The notes below the pieces were generated by a model that saw only the letters and a list, made by a program, of their open reading frames with translations, was not told the origin of the DNA and did not search any database. A stretch of DNA of 47,207 bases, from the NCBI GenBank assembly GCA_034658975.1, contig JAYEGJ010000181.1, forward strand, positions 1 to 47,207, written 5' to 3'. Both the position numbers and the translations under genes were made by a program. The DNA comes from SZUA-217 sp034658975. Its GTDB lineage: Bacteria > Actinomycetota > Acidimicrobiia > Spongiisociales > ZC4RG35. Below are positions 18,380 to 25,747 of this stretch, piece by piece. Within the stretch, counting starts at the first letter, position 1; each line of letters opens with the position of its first letter.

Positions 18380-19111
18380 GTGGCACGTCATTCCGACAAT
18401 CACCAGCCCCGCACAGATCGGGGAGATCGCCATGGCTCAGAGCGCCAGCGTCACCAACGTCAGTCGATCACGACTGTCAAGGGTGGTCAGCTCCCCAAGT
18501 GGGTTCGCGACGAGATCCAACGCTCCACCCCCAAGGATCGACGTGAGCCGGCAATCACACATCTCTCCAAGGCAATGGCCGAGTTTGCCGACGAGCGCTA
18601 TCAGGCCGCTTTGCCGGATCTCAGGAAGGCGAAGCAGCTCTCCCCGCGCTCTTCGACGGTCCGCGAGCTTCTCGGTCTGTCCGCCTACCGCTCGGGCCAA
18701 TGGGAAGAGGGGCTCCGCGAGCTGAGAACCTTCCGGCGGATCACGGGCGACCTGATTCACATGCCGGTCGAAATGGATTGCCTTCGAGCCCTGGGCAGGG
18801 GAGAGGACGTGGTGAAGACCTGGGACCGCATTCAAACCCACGACATCTCTGCAACGATCTCCCATGAGGCACGCGTCGTATACGCCTCATATCTTCTCGA
18901 CGAAGGCCGTCCCCGCGACGCCTGGGCAATCATCAAGCCGAAGCGTCTCGTGGCATCCCCGTCTCCGGGTGAGCTGCGGCGCTGGTACGTCGCAGCCCGT
19001 GTGGCAATCGAGGCGGGCGACAAGGACGCCGCCCGACGAATCATTGCCGCTCTCGACCGCCAAGAACTCGAATTCGAGGGAGTGGACGAGCTTCGAGATC
19101 GTCTCGACTGA
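18380..19111 (+). CDS. TPR-repeat protein
   Basis: A 243-residue soluble protein. The first 55 residues are basic and low in complexity (many Arg, Gln, His). From about residue 60, helix-turn-helix repeats of TPR type follow, for example AMAEFADERYQAALPDLRKAKQLSP and LGLSAYRSGQWEEGLRELRTFRRI. TPR proteins mediate protein contacts, and the partner is unknown. The GTG start has TAGGAG 6 nt upstream. It lies 14 bp past the rrn terminator and 68 bp before the SSB gene, so the two may share a transcript. I cannot assign a function. Confidence 0.7.
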   Translation: MARHSDNHQPRTDRGDRHGSERQRHQRQSITTVKGGQLPKWVRDEIQRSTPKDRREPAITHLSKAMAEFADERYQAALPDLRKAKQLSPRSSTVRELLGLSAYRSGQWEEGLRELRTFRRITGDLIHMPVEMDCLRALGRGEDVVKTWDRIQTHDISATISHEARVVYASYLLDEGRPRDAWAIIKPKRLVASPSPGELRRWYVAARVAIEAGDKDAARRIIAALDRQELEFEGVDELRDRLD

Positions 19112-19179
19112 AATCTGTCCCACCCCTCGGGCACTCTCAACCACACCGCACTTCCCCGACAATCGAGAAGGGGAGAGCA

Positions 19180-19512
19180 ATGGACCTCAATCTCACGGTC
19201 CTGTGCGGGAGGCTGGCTGTAGACGCCGAGCTCCGGGTCTTTGATTCGGGATCGCGTCTCATTCGATATCTGGTGACGGTTCGGTCCGATCATCCACGGA
19301 AGAGGGTCGACGTGATACCCGTCGTACTTTGGGATCCGCCGGAGGACCTGGTCGATAGTCTCGGACAGAAACACGAACGGGTGTGGATCTGCGGCGCCGT
19401 CCAGCGTCGCTATTGGGAGTCGCAGGATGGTCGGAGGAGTCGGGTTGAAGTAGTCGCCGAGCAGGTCACCTTCAGCGAAGTCGAGGAACTGGAGCCGGTC
19501 AACGTCGATTGA
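19180..19512 (+). CDS. Short single-stranded DNA-binding protein
   Basis: A 110-residue OB-fold protein of the SSB family: MDLNLTVLCGRLAVDAELR, IRYLVTVRSDH, DVIPVVLWDPP and the barrel-closing WICGAVQRRYW segment. SSB coats single-stranded DNA in replication and repair. It is shorter than the main bacterial SSB (about 150-180 residues) and lacks the Gly/Pro-rich linker and acidic DDIPF-type tail that recruits partner enzymes. It is therefore probably an accessory paralogue, with the main ssb elsewhere. An ATG start follows GGGGAG. Confidence 0.8.
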   Translation: MDLNLTVLCGRLAVDAELRVFDSGSRLIRYLVTVRSDHPRKRVDVIPVVLWDPPEDLVDSLGQKHERVWICGAVQRRYWESQDGRRSRVEVVAEQVTFSEVEELEPVNVD

Positions 19513-19604
19513 AACGGGAGTCCGGCACCGGTCTGAATCGAGACTTGACGGTGGGTCTATTGTGGACATCGTCCCCGCCCACCGTCTTTCCCTGGAGGTT
19601 CACC

Positions 19605-19781
19605 GTGCCCTGGTATTGGTCCGACGAGATCGCCCGAATCCTCATCGACAGCGACAGGATCACCAGATCCGATGCCCAGGTGCTGATCGAAAGGCCGGTG
19701 GCCTTGCGAAGAGCCGAAGCCACCATAGAAACTGCCGCGCTCGGCCTCCAGGACGACGACGAGATCCCGCTAGCTGCCTAG
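19605..19781 (+). CDS. Small conserved-looking protein of unknown function
   Basis: A 58-residue protein starting MPWYWSDEIARILIDSDRI and ending in an acidic tail (LQDDDEIPLAA). I placed the start at GTG 19605 because GGAGG lies 7 nt upstream; an ATG at 19509 in the same frame would overlap the end of the SSB gene and add a non-conserved stretch. It looks cytoplasmic and mostly helical. It ends 7 bp before the SURF1 gene. I do not recognise a domain. Confidence 0.55.
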   Translation: MPWYWSDEIARILIDSDRITRSDAQVLIERPVALRRAEATIETAALGLQDDDEIPLAA

Positions 19782-19788
19782 TGGTCTA

Positions 19789-20553
19789 GTGCAGGCCGAT
19801 CTCTTCAAACCGAAATGGCTGGCAGCCCACCTGTTGGTGGCAGGCCTTGTTGCACTCTTTGTCTCTCTCGGATTCTGGCAACTGGGAAGACTCGAGGAGC
19901 GGCGGGCCCTGAACGCCGTCATCGCCGATCGGTACAACGCCGACCCGGTGTCACTCGAGGCCCTGGAAGGGGAGCCGCCGGCCGCAATCGAGTATCGCCG
20001 GGTGCTCGTCAACGGGGTCTATCTCCCGGCTGAGGAGGTCCTGATTCGATCTCAGGTCTATCTCGGCACAGCGGGGTTTCACGTGGTCACGCCGATGGGC
20101 GGCACATCAGCGTCCTCGGTGTTGGTCAACCGCGGTTGGGTGCCCCTCGGGGTCGAAGAGGCGCCGGGCTCTGTGGCGCCGCCATCTCAAGAAACCACTG
20201 AGATACTTGGATGGGTGCACCTGACTCAGGAACGGCCACCGCTTGGACCGGAAGAGCCTCCAGGCGATATCGACGTCATGAATCGAGTCGACATCAACCG
20301 GATCCAAACCCAGGTCCCGTATCCGCTTCTGGACATCTATGTCGTCGAGATATCGGAAAACGAAAGCGGTGAGCTTCCGGTCACGGCCGCTCCGCCCGAC
20401 TTCACCGATGAAGGCCCCCACTTCGCATATGCTTTCCAATGGTTCGGGTTCGCCCTGATCGCTGCCGTCGGCTACCCGTTCCTGATTCGGGAGAAGAACC
20501 GCCGGCCTCAGTCAGATGGGAACGGCTTGGCCAATTCCTCGACGACCTCGTAG
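19789..20553 (+). CDS. SURF1-family cytochrome oxidase assembly protein
   Basis: A membrane protein that helps insert heme A into cytochrome c oxidase. The 254-residue sequence has the SURF1 plan: an N-terminal membrane helix (about 11-31, LLVAGLVALFVSLGFWQLGRLEER with the conserved FWQL-RLE), a large periplasmic part containing YRRVLVNGVYLP and SVLVNRGWVP, and a C-terminal helix (YAFQWFGFALIAAVGYPFLI). It starts at GTG 19789. Heme A synthase is encoded at 25748-26854. The last 46 bp overlap the convergent deacylase gene. Confidence 0.87.
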   Translation: MQADLFKPKWLAAHLLVAGLVALFVSLGFWQLGRLEERRALNAVIADRYNADPVSLEALEGEPPAAIEYRRVLVNGVYLPAEEVLIRSQVYLGTAGFHVVTPMGGTSASSVLVNRGWVPLGVEEAPGSVAPPSQETTEILGWVHLTQERPPLGPEEPPGDIDVMNRVDINRIQTQVPYPLLDIYVVEISENESGELPVTAAPPDFTDEGPHFAYAFQWFGFALIAAVGYPFLIREKNRRPQSDGNGLANSSTTS

Positions 20554-21002
20554 CCGTCCATAGACAAGAATTGCGAAGGATCGAGCTTGATCTTGGCTGT
20601 CCGGCTGCCGGCACCCACGATGACCCACGGCTGGCCAATCACCGCACTGTCGATCCAAACCGGAACCTCTGAGGGCAGGCCGAAGACTGTCACGCCGCCA
20701 ATCTCCTGGCCGGTCAGCTCCTTGGTGAGATCCGCTGGAGCGAAGCTCACCTTCCTCACCCCGAGCCTCCGGCGAACCGCCCCATTCACGTCGAGACGGG
20801 TCGTTGCGAGAACGAGACAGACGGCGCTGTGCCCTTCCGGCTTTCTAGAGGCAACGAGGATTGCGTTTGCTGATTGATCGAGGGGGATCCCGTACGCCTC
20901 GCAGAACTGTGCGGTGTCCGCCAGCTCCGGATCGCACTCCATCTCCTCGTACTCGATGCCCTTGGCTTGGAGGTCGGCGATAACTCCTGGATCTGCACTC
21001 AT
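20508..21002 (-). CDS. YbaK/EbsC-type aminoacyl-tRNA deacylase
   Basis: A free-standing editing-domain protein that hydrolyses mischarged aminoacyl-tRNA (Cys-tRNA-Pro or Ala-tRNA-Pro in characterised members). The 164-residue sequence shows the family features: TAQFCEAYGIPLDQSANAIL, the VKF-like RKVSFAP, and EIGGVTVFGLP followed by WIDSAVI. Substrate preference cannot be read off. The ATG start is at 21002. Its last codons overlap the end of the SURF1 gene tail-to-tail by 46 bp. A methyltransferase gene starts divergently 71 bp away. Confidence 0.85.
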   Translation of the reverse strand: MSADPGVIADLQAKGIEYEEMECDPELADTAQFCEAYGIPLDQSANAILVASRKPEGHSAVCLVLATTRLDVNGAVRRRLGVRKVSFAPADLTKELTGQEIGGVTVFGLPSEVPVWIDSAVIGQPWVIVGAGSRTAKIKLDPSQFLSMDGYEVVEELAKPFPSD

Positions 21003-21073
21003 GAGTCGAGACTAGGTGCTCGTTCCTGGGAAATCACCGGCGTGTCGGGGTCGTCCGTGGCAAAGTCTGGGCC

Positions 21074-21817
21074 ATGAGCCAGTACGACGAGAAGACTTAC
21101 GGCGAACGTTGGGCCGAGTATTACGACGACATCTACTCCGATGTCGATACTGCAACGGTCGAATTCCTGACGGCGCTGGCCGGGAGACCGCCGCGGATGC
21201 TCGAACTGGCGATCGGAACCGGGCGCGTTGCTCTGCCGGTCGCACAGGAGGGCGTGAAGGTCAGCGGCATCGACATCTCCGAAGACATGGTCGCCAAACT
21301 CAAGGCGAAGGATGGGGGAGAGGGCATCGACGTGGTGGTGGGGGATTTTGCCGACGTCGGGGTGGAAGGCACCTACCCGCTCGTGTTTCTTGGCTTCAAC
21401 ACGCTGTTTGTGCTGCTCACCCAGGAGCGGCAAATCGATTGCTTTCGGAATGTCGCTGATCACCTCGAACCGGGGGGACGCTTCGTGCTCGACACATTCT
21501 TTCCAGACGTCAAGCGATGGGATGACCACAACTCTCGAATGGAGGTTTCGAGCATCAGCTCCAATGAGGAGCACGCCTATGAGATGTCCATCCACCATCC
21601 GATCGAGCAGAGATCCGATACTCACGTCGTGCGAAGACTCGCAACGGGAGAAACTGTGGTGTTGCCTGTGAGCGTCCGATACGCATGGCCGTCTGAAATG
21701 GACTTGATGGCTCGATTGGCCGACCTCGAATTGGAAAACAGGTGGGGTTGGTATGACCGGCGACCATTCACAGAGTCGTCGGGACAGCACGTTTCCGTTT
21801 ACCGAAAGCCGGGATAG
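21074..21817 (+). CDS. Class I SAM-dependent methyltransferase
   Basis: A 247-residue soluble enzyme. Motif I is MLELAIGTGRVALPVA (about 40-55), followed by the ribose-binding acidic residue in VSGIDISEDMV, then VVVGDFADV and PGGRFVLDTFFP. This is a standard Rossmann-fold methyltransferase of the Methyltransf_25/11 type. No substrate domain is evident, so the target is unknown. The start ATG 21074 is followed by polar residues typical of these proteins. It is transcribed divergently from the deacylase and ends at the thioredoxin terminator. Confidence 0.82.
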   Translation: MSQYDEKTYGERWAEYYDDIYSDVDTATVEFLTALAGRPPRMLELAIGTGRVALPVAQEGVKVSGIDISEDMVAKLKAKDGGEGIDVVVGDFADVGVEGTYPLVFLGFNTLFVLLTQERQIDCFRNVADHLEPGGRFVLDTFFPDVKRWDDHNSRMEVSSISSNEEHAYEMSIHHPIEQRSDTHVVRRLATGETVVLPVSVRYAWPSEMDLMARLADLELENRWGWYDRRPFTESSGQHVSVYRKPG

Positions 21818-21823
21818 ATAAGG

Positions 21824-21843
21824 AAAAGCGCCCTTTCGGGCGC
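21824..21843 (-). terminator. Intrinsic terminator of trxA
   Basis: GCGCCC-TTTC-GGGCGC at 21828-21843 forms a perfect six-pair stem. On the minus strand it is followed by TTTT, 25 bp after the trxA stop, so it terminates trxA. It may also slow transcription from the methyltransferase side. Confidence 0.8.
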
Positions 21844-21868
21844 CTCTCCAAACAAGCTTGTCTAGAAC

Positions 21869-22258
21869 CTAGGCGTGCTCGTGGTCATGATCTTCTGAAG
21901 CCTCGTGCTCGGCAATCTGGCGACGAACATCTTCCATGTCGATGTCCTTCACCTGACCGATGAGGTCGGCGAAGGCGGCTTCGGGCAGGGCGCCGGGCTG
22001 GGAGAAGAGAACGATCTGATCACGGAATACCATCAGTGTAGGAATCGAGCGGATACCGAACTGCATTGCGAGTTCCTGCTGGTCCTCGGTGTCGACCTTG
22101 CCGAAGACGATGTCCTCGTGCTGCTCAGAGGCGCTTTCGAAGGTGGGAGCGAACATCTTGCAAGGGCCGCACCAATCAGCCCAGAAATCAACGAATACGG
22201 TCTCGTTGTCCTGGATCGTCTGATCGAACGTATCTTTGGTTAGGGCGACAGTCGCCAT
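21869..22258 (-). CDS. trxA: Thioredoxin with His/Glu-rich tail
   Basis: A small disulfide reductase of the cytoplasm, reduced by thioredoxin reductase. The active site W-C-G-P-C lies at residues 29-33 in FVDFWADWCGPCK, and the cis-proline segment is RSIPTLMVF. The thioredoxin fold ends near residue 105. A charged extension follows, finishing EASEDHDHEHA, which gives 129 residues compared with the usual 105-110. The tail has four His and several acids and could bind metal (inference). A SigR/SigH-like promoter lies 36-62 bp upstream. Confidence 0.92.
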   Translation of the reverse strand: MATVALTKDTFDQTIQDNETVFVDFWADWCGPCKMFAPTFESASEQHEDIVFGKVDTEDQQELAMQFGIRSIPTLMVFRDQIVLFSQPGALPEAAFADLIGQVKDIDMEDVRRQIAEHEASEDHDHEHA

Positions 22259-22293
22259 AGTTGAACCTTTCTGGGAAGGAAGTCGGGGTGTAC

Positions 22294-22320
22294 AACGCCT
22301 CGGAACGGGGCGGTTATTCC
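22294..22320 (-). promoter_or_regulatory. SigR/SigH-type promoter of trxA
   Basis: On the minus strand GGAAT (22320-22316) and GTT (22296-22294) are separated by 19 bp. This matches the disulfide-stress sigma factor promoter of Actinomycetota (GGAAT, about 18-19 bp, GTT), which controls thioredoxin genes in Streptomyces and mycobacteria. The expected transcript start is about 30 bp before trxA. Confidence 0.55.
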
Positions 22321-22389
22321 GCTATGAGGGTTTGACGTTTCACCAAGGGTATCGGTTCCAGGCACTAATTCCGAACCGAGCCCGAGTGC

Positions 22390-22584
22390 CTAGTAGGGGC
22401 CGAAAGGATCGATCGGTCCGAACCAGAGAATCGCCGTGGTGAGCAGCACACCGAGAAAGGCGCCCAGCGCAAGGGCCTTGCCGGCGCCTTGGAGACGTTG
22501 GGTCCGGTCAGAGGCGGTCTCGAGAATCCCCATGGCGAGGAGGATATAGACCATCCAAACGATGTAGATAAGTAGCCAGTGCAC
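22390..22584 (-). CDS. Small two-helix membrane protein
   Basis: A 64-residue protein starting with GTG, preceded by GGCGGAG. It has two hydrophobic segments, LLIYIVWMVYILLAMGIL and ALALGAFLGVLLTTAILWFG, joined by a basic loop (SDRTQRLQGAGK), and a short tail ending GPIDPFGPY. It is presumably an inner-membrane protein. Function unknown; no neighbour gives a clue. It lies upstream of the trxA promoter on the same strand. Confidence 0.5.
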   Translation of the reverse strand: MHWLLIYIVWMVYILLAMGILETASDRTQRLQGAGKALALGAFLGVLLTTAILWFGPIDPFGPY

Positions 22585-22688
22585 CCGTCTCCGCCGGTAG
22601 ATCGGAAGAAAGGGTAGTCACAAATAGCCTCGAGCCTGAGCGCCCATAATCTACGTTATGTCAAGCTAGGCAATGGAGCGAGCCTACC

Positions 22689-22710
22689 GCGGGTAGGGAC
22701 CAGTACCCGC
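22689..22710 (-). other. Hairpin after the ECF41 sigma gene
   Basis: GCGGGTA (22689-22695) and TACCCGC (22704-22710) form a perfect seven-pair stem 19 bp past the sigma-factor stop. There is no T-run, so it is only a possible terminator. The rest of 22585-22728 shows nothing else I can name. Confidence 0.35.
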
Positions 22711-22728
22711 TTCCCTACTCACGGCTCC

Positions 22729-23601
22729 CTACGACCAATCGATCGCCCGGACCGTCGTGAGCTTTTCGGGATTCACCATGGTGCGGATACCAATGATCAC
22801 GCCGTCCAAGATGTCGAACGCCATGACGGAGAACGGCCCTTCGGGTGTGAGTACCACAAACGCGGGGCTTCCGTTGGCCCACGCGAGACGGACCGAAGCC
22901 TGATACGCGTCGCGTTTGTGTGCCAAACCAAGCAGGAATCGAGCGACCCGGTCGGCGCCGACGATCGGGCGTCTGGCTGCTCTGTGATCGGCGCCACCGT
23001 CTGACCATGCAATCACGTCAGCTGCCAAGAGGTCTACAAGAGGACGCAACTCCCCCGCCGCGAGCGCTTCACCGAACACCGCAACGAGTTGGGAGTTGGC
23101 CTCCTGGTCATGGCCATGGCTCCGATGAGGATCGCCAACCCGGCCCCGCGCCCGTGTGACTATCTGGCGCGTGTTCGCCGGGGACTTGTCGATGATGTCG
23201 GCGATGGCCGGATAGTCGAAGTCGAACACCTCCCTGAGAAGAAACGCCGCCCGTTCCACAGGGTTGAGACGTTCCATGGCCACCATGAGCGCCAGGGAGA
23301 TCTGCTCCGCCTCCACGGCCACGTCGGCGAGGTCGTCTGGGCCAGAGGACACGATCGGCTCAGGGAGCCATGGTCCGACGTAGGTTTCTCGTCGTCTTTG
23401 AGCCGAGCGAAGCCGATCGATCGCCAGCCTCGTCACGACGGTCGTGAGAAACGCACCAAGTTCGTCAACCTGATGTGTCGTCGCTTCCCACCGGAGAAAT
23501 GCGTCCTGCACCACGTCTTCAGCGTCGGCGTACGAACCGAGCATCCCATACGCAACCGCAGTCAGTCGCGGCCGATGAGACTCGAAATCACGCACATCCA
23601 T
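22729..23601 (-). CDS. ECF41-type RNA polymerase sigma factor
   Basis: A 290-residue extracytoplasmic-function sigma factor. Sigma2 (about 5-70, YADAEDVVQDAFLRW) and sigma4 (about 100-155, MERLNPVERAAFLLREVFDFDYPAIADII) recognise the promoter. A SnoaL-like C-terminal domain takes the place of a separate anti-sigma factor. The ECF41 hallmarks are present: WLPEP at 78-82 in the linker, DGG at 201-203 and NPEKL at 277-281. In this group the C-terminal domain both activates and restrains the sigma factor. It starts 8 bp after the epimerase gene, whose promoter fits the ECF41 consensus, so it probably controls its own operon. Confidence 0.92.
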   Translation of the reverse strand: MDVRDFESHRPRLTAVAYGMLGSYADAEDVVQDAFLRWEATTHQVDELGAFLTTVVTRLAIDRLRSAQRRRETYVGPWLPEPIVSSGPDDLADVAVEAEQISLALMVAMERLNPVERAAFLLREVFDFDYPAIADIIDKSPANTRQIVTRARGRVGDPHRSHGHDQEANSQLVAVFGEALAAGELRPLVDLLAADVIAWSDGGADHRAARRPIVGADRVARFLLGLAHKRDAYQASVRLAWANGSPAFVVLTPEGPFSVMAFDILDGVIIGIRTMVNPEKLTTVRAIDWS

Positions 23602-23609
23602 AGACCCAC

Positions 23610-24350
23610 CTAGAGCGCTTCAGCGAGGAACTCACGATACGTCCGTCCTCCCGGTACCACCCGATCGGTCAGCACGTCTCCGCGTCTAAACGCCTCGACC
23701 GCACCACCCCACAACGGTACCGGAACCACCAAACGTCTTCGCTTCGCCACCGCAAGGTAATCCCTCACCATCTCTCCCAGTTCGAGAACCTCCGGGCCGC
23801 CCATGTCCTCAACCCGGCCCGCGGGGCCGGCGGATACCAATTCCGCTACACGTCTGGCCACCAGCACGGGATCGATCGGCTGTAGACGGACACCGGTTGG
23901 TACGGGCATGATCGGCGAGCGGCGAAGACCGTCCACGAAGCGGGGCACCAGCGAGTGGAACTGAGTCGCTCTCAGAATGGTCCACGGGACGTCTGACGTT
24001 GTCAGCGAGTCTTCGATGGCGAGCTTCGTCCGGTAGTACGGGTAGGGGTGAGCGTCGATCCCCACGATCGATACGAACACCAGGTGCTGCAGTCCCGCTT
24101 CTTGGACGGCGGCGAACAAGGCGCGGCTGCCCTCGATCTCAACGTCGCTGTGAAACGGATCGGTTGCCAAATGAATGACAACCTGGATACCCACCACCGC
24201 CCGTTCGATCGTGGCCGGATCTGCAAGGTCGAACCGAACCTGGCCTTCGTTTCGCGCTGTTCTGCTACCGATCTGAACCTCATGATCCTCAAGGATCGGC
24301 TCCACCAGCCTGCCGAGGCTTCCCCTTCCCCCGGTGATCAGAATCTTCAT
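23610..24350 (-). CDS. NAD(P)-binding epimerase/NmrA-like protein, ECF41 target
   Basis: A 246-residue Rossmann-fold protein of the atypical short-chain dehydrogenase/NmrA group. It opens MKILITGGRGSLGRLVEPIL, with the dinucleotide-binding loop, and has the YYRTKLAIEDSL segment in place of YxxxK. ECF41 sigma factors are typically encoded beside a carboxymuconolactone decarboxylase, oxidoreductase or epimerase; this is the epimerase/oxidoreductase class. I chose ATG 24350, with AGGAGAG just upstream. A longer frame to 24509 would place the promoter inside the gene. Its substrate is unknown. Confidence 0.85.
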   Translation of the reverse strand: MKILITGGRGSLGRLVEPILEDHEVQIGSRTARNEGQVRFDLADPATIERAVVGIQVVIHLATDPFHSDVEIEGSRALFAAVQEAGLQHLVFVSIVGIDAHPYPYYRTKLAIEDSLTTSDVPWTILRATQFHSLVPRFVDGLRRSPIMPVPTGVRLQPIDPVLVARRVAELVSAGPAGRVEDMGGPEVLELGEMVRDYLAVAKRRRLVVPVPLWGGAVEAFRRGDVLTDRVVPGGRTYREFLAEAL

Positions 24351-24381
24351 GGTCTCTCCTTGGTTCGAGCCACACCCACTT

Positions 24382-24408
24382 GACGAGATAGCTGCCCATC
24401 CTGTGACA
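24382..24408 (-). promoter_or_regulatory. ECF41 promoter (TGTCACA-N16-CGTC)
   Basis: On the minus strand TGTCACA (24408-24402) and CGTC (24385-24382) are exactly 16 bp apart, 32 bp before the epimerase start. This is the consensus described for ECF41-dependent promoters. The remaining sequence between 24409 and 24515 shows no other element. Confidence 0.8.
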
Positions 24409-24515
24409 CCTCCCAAGAGGTTGTTTTCCTCTCCCAGGACGATCGTTATGCAACGGTCCACCGTGTCGGTGGCGGATTGCTCAACGGATTCGTGGGCTCG
24501 AGGCGGCACCGGTTG

Positions 24516-25339
24516 TCAGGCCAGCGTGTCCATAGCCTTGATGCGGGTGAATTCGTCGGCCTGCTGGGCGCGGCGAGTCGCTGCGAGCACGGCACCGTCC
24601 ACCACCACGAGGATGACACCGATCAGCGCTAGCGGGTACCAGATATGGCGAGGCTGGGACAACACCAGGAGCGCCACTCCCCCGGCGAGGAGGCTCACGA
24701 CTCCAAAGATCACCCCACCCGCCAAGAGGCGGGTGACGGTCTTCCTGGCTCGCCGTCGTCCGCTGAGCAGCCCGGTGATGGCTGCGACGAGGCCGATGGC
24801 TACTCCCAGCGAGGCCCCAATAATCGCCGACGTTTGCTCCGACCACCATGCGGCCGAAACTCCGAACCCCTCGAGCGACAGTGGACCTACCCATACCGTG
24901 CCTTCTCCTGGAAGGACCACGCTGAACTCGATCCTGACCGGGGCTGGTGAGCCGTTGAGCGTGAACGGGAGCACGAAATCGCGTCCATCACTGTCCCCGG
25001 TCACTGATGCGAGAGGACCCTCGTCCGCCAGGGTGCGGGAGAAGTATGAGCTCCCGTCGGCAAAGAAGCTCCACATCTCCAGGTAGGCGGCACCTTCGAC
25101 TCCGGTGTACCGCACCGTTCCCCCCGGACCTCGTAGTGATCTCGGTCGATAGAGGGATCTTCCAGGGTCACTAGGGGGAAAGTGCCGGGCCCGGTTGCCT
25201 CCACCTCCGACCCGACCCGGACACCGGACTCCGGATCGGTGACCGACCAGTCGATCTCGTCCGACCCCGCTGCCAGGGCTTGTCCGCCGGGAACGAACGC
25301 GAAGACGACAAACAAACAGCTAAGCAGTACGCGCCGCAT
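24516..25339 (-). pseudogene. Exported membrane protein broken by a frameshift
   Basis: Two frames together encode one protein of about 275 residues. The first part starts at ATG 25339, after GGAGGAG, with a signal peptide (MRRVLLSCLFVVFAFVPGGQALA) and continues to DRDHYEVRG. The second resumes with VRYTGVEGAAYLEMWSFFADG, an extracellular domain, then three to four membrane helices. The break is at a run of six C (25120-25125). Seven would restore the frame as GGTVRYTG. The cause may be a sequencing error or a true lesion. The family looks like an uncharacterised membrane protein paired with DUF2089; I do not know its role. Confidence 0.65.
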
Positions 25340-25626
25340 GGGACTCCTCCTCCTCACGGAAGGCATCGAGCAGCGCGCGGAAGGCATCGCCGTCGACGTG
25401 ACCGTCTGCGTAGAGAGAGCGAAGAGTGGTCTCGAAGTGGCCGGAATCCGGGTTTGCCTCGATCACCTTCACCTTCTCGATGAGTCTGTCGAGTCGCAGG
25501 CGCACGTCGGGTACGAGATGCCGTATTGGGGGCGAGGTCTTTCAGCGTTCCCGATGCCAGCAGGAACCGTCTCAGGAACCCGAGATCCTCGTCGGACAGG
25601 TAGTCGATCCAACGCGGTGGTCTCAC
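25320..25626 (-). pseudogene. DUF2089-like protein with two frame breaks
   Basis: The first part starts at ATG 25626, with WIDYLSDEDLGFLRRFLLASGTLKDLAP. The last part, in another frame, reads VRLRLDRLIEKVKVIEANPDSGHFETTL and ends at 25320. The linking bases translate as QYGISYPT if one base is restored in the run at 25528-25532, and the third section needs another near 25505. Together they form a DUF2089-type protein, thought to be a DNA-binding helix-turn-helix regulator. The end overlaps the start of the exported protein gene by 20 bp, so the two were one operon. Confidence 0.65.
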
Positions 25627-25747
25627 CGGTTCGTCCCTCTCTATCAGCAGCGGTTACAGATAGTGAAAGCGAACTTTCAGATTCTTCAAGTCAAAACGAA
25701 AGCCAGGCTCAAGATTCTTGAGGGGTGGGCCTCCGGAGGAGGAGGCG

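Noticed and set aside
24355..24390. A GGTTCGA motif resembling a tRNA T-loop.
   Set aside because: No acceptor, D-arm or anticodon arm can be formed around it. It lies in the leader of the epimerase gene.
24350..24509. A longer start for the epimerase gene at 24509.
   Set aside because: The ECF41 promoter (24382-24408) would fall inside it, and the extra residues have no family similarity.
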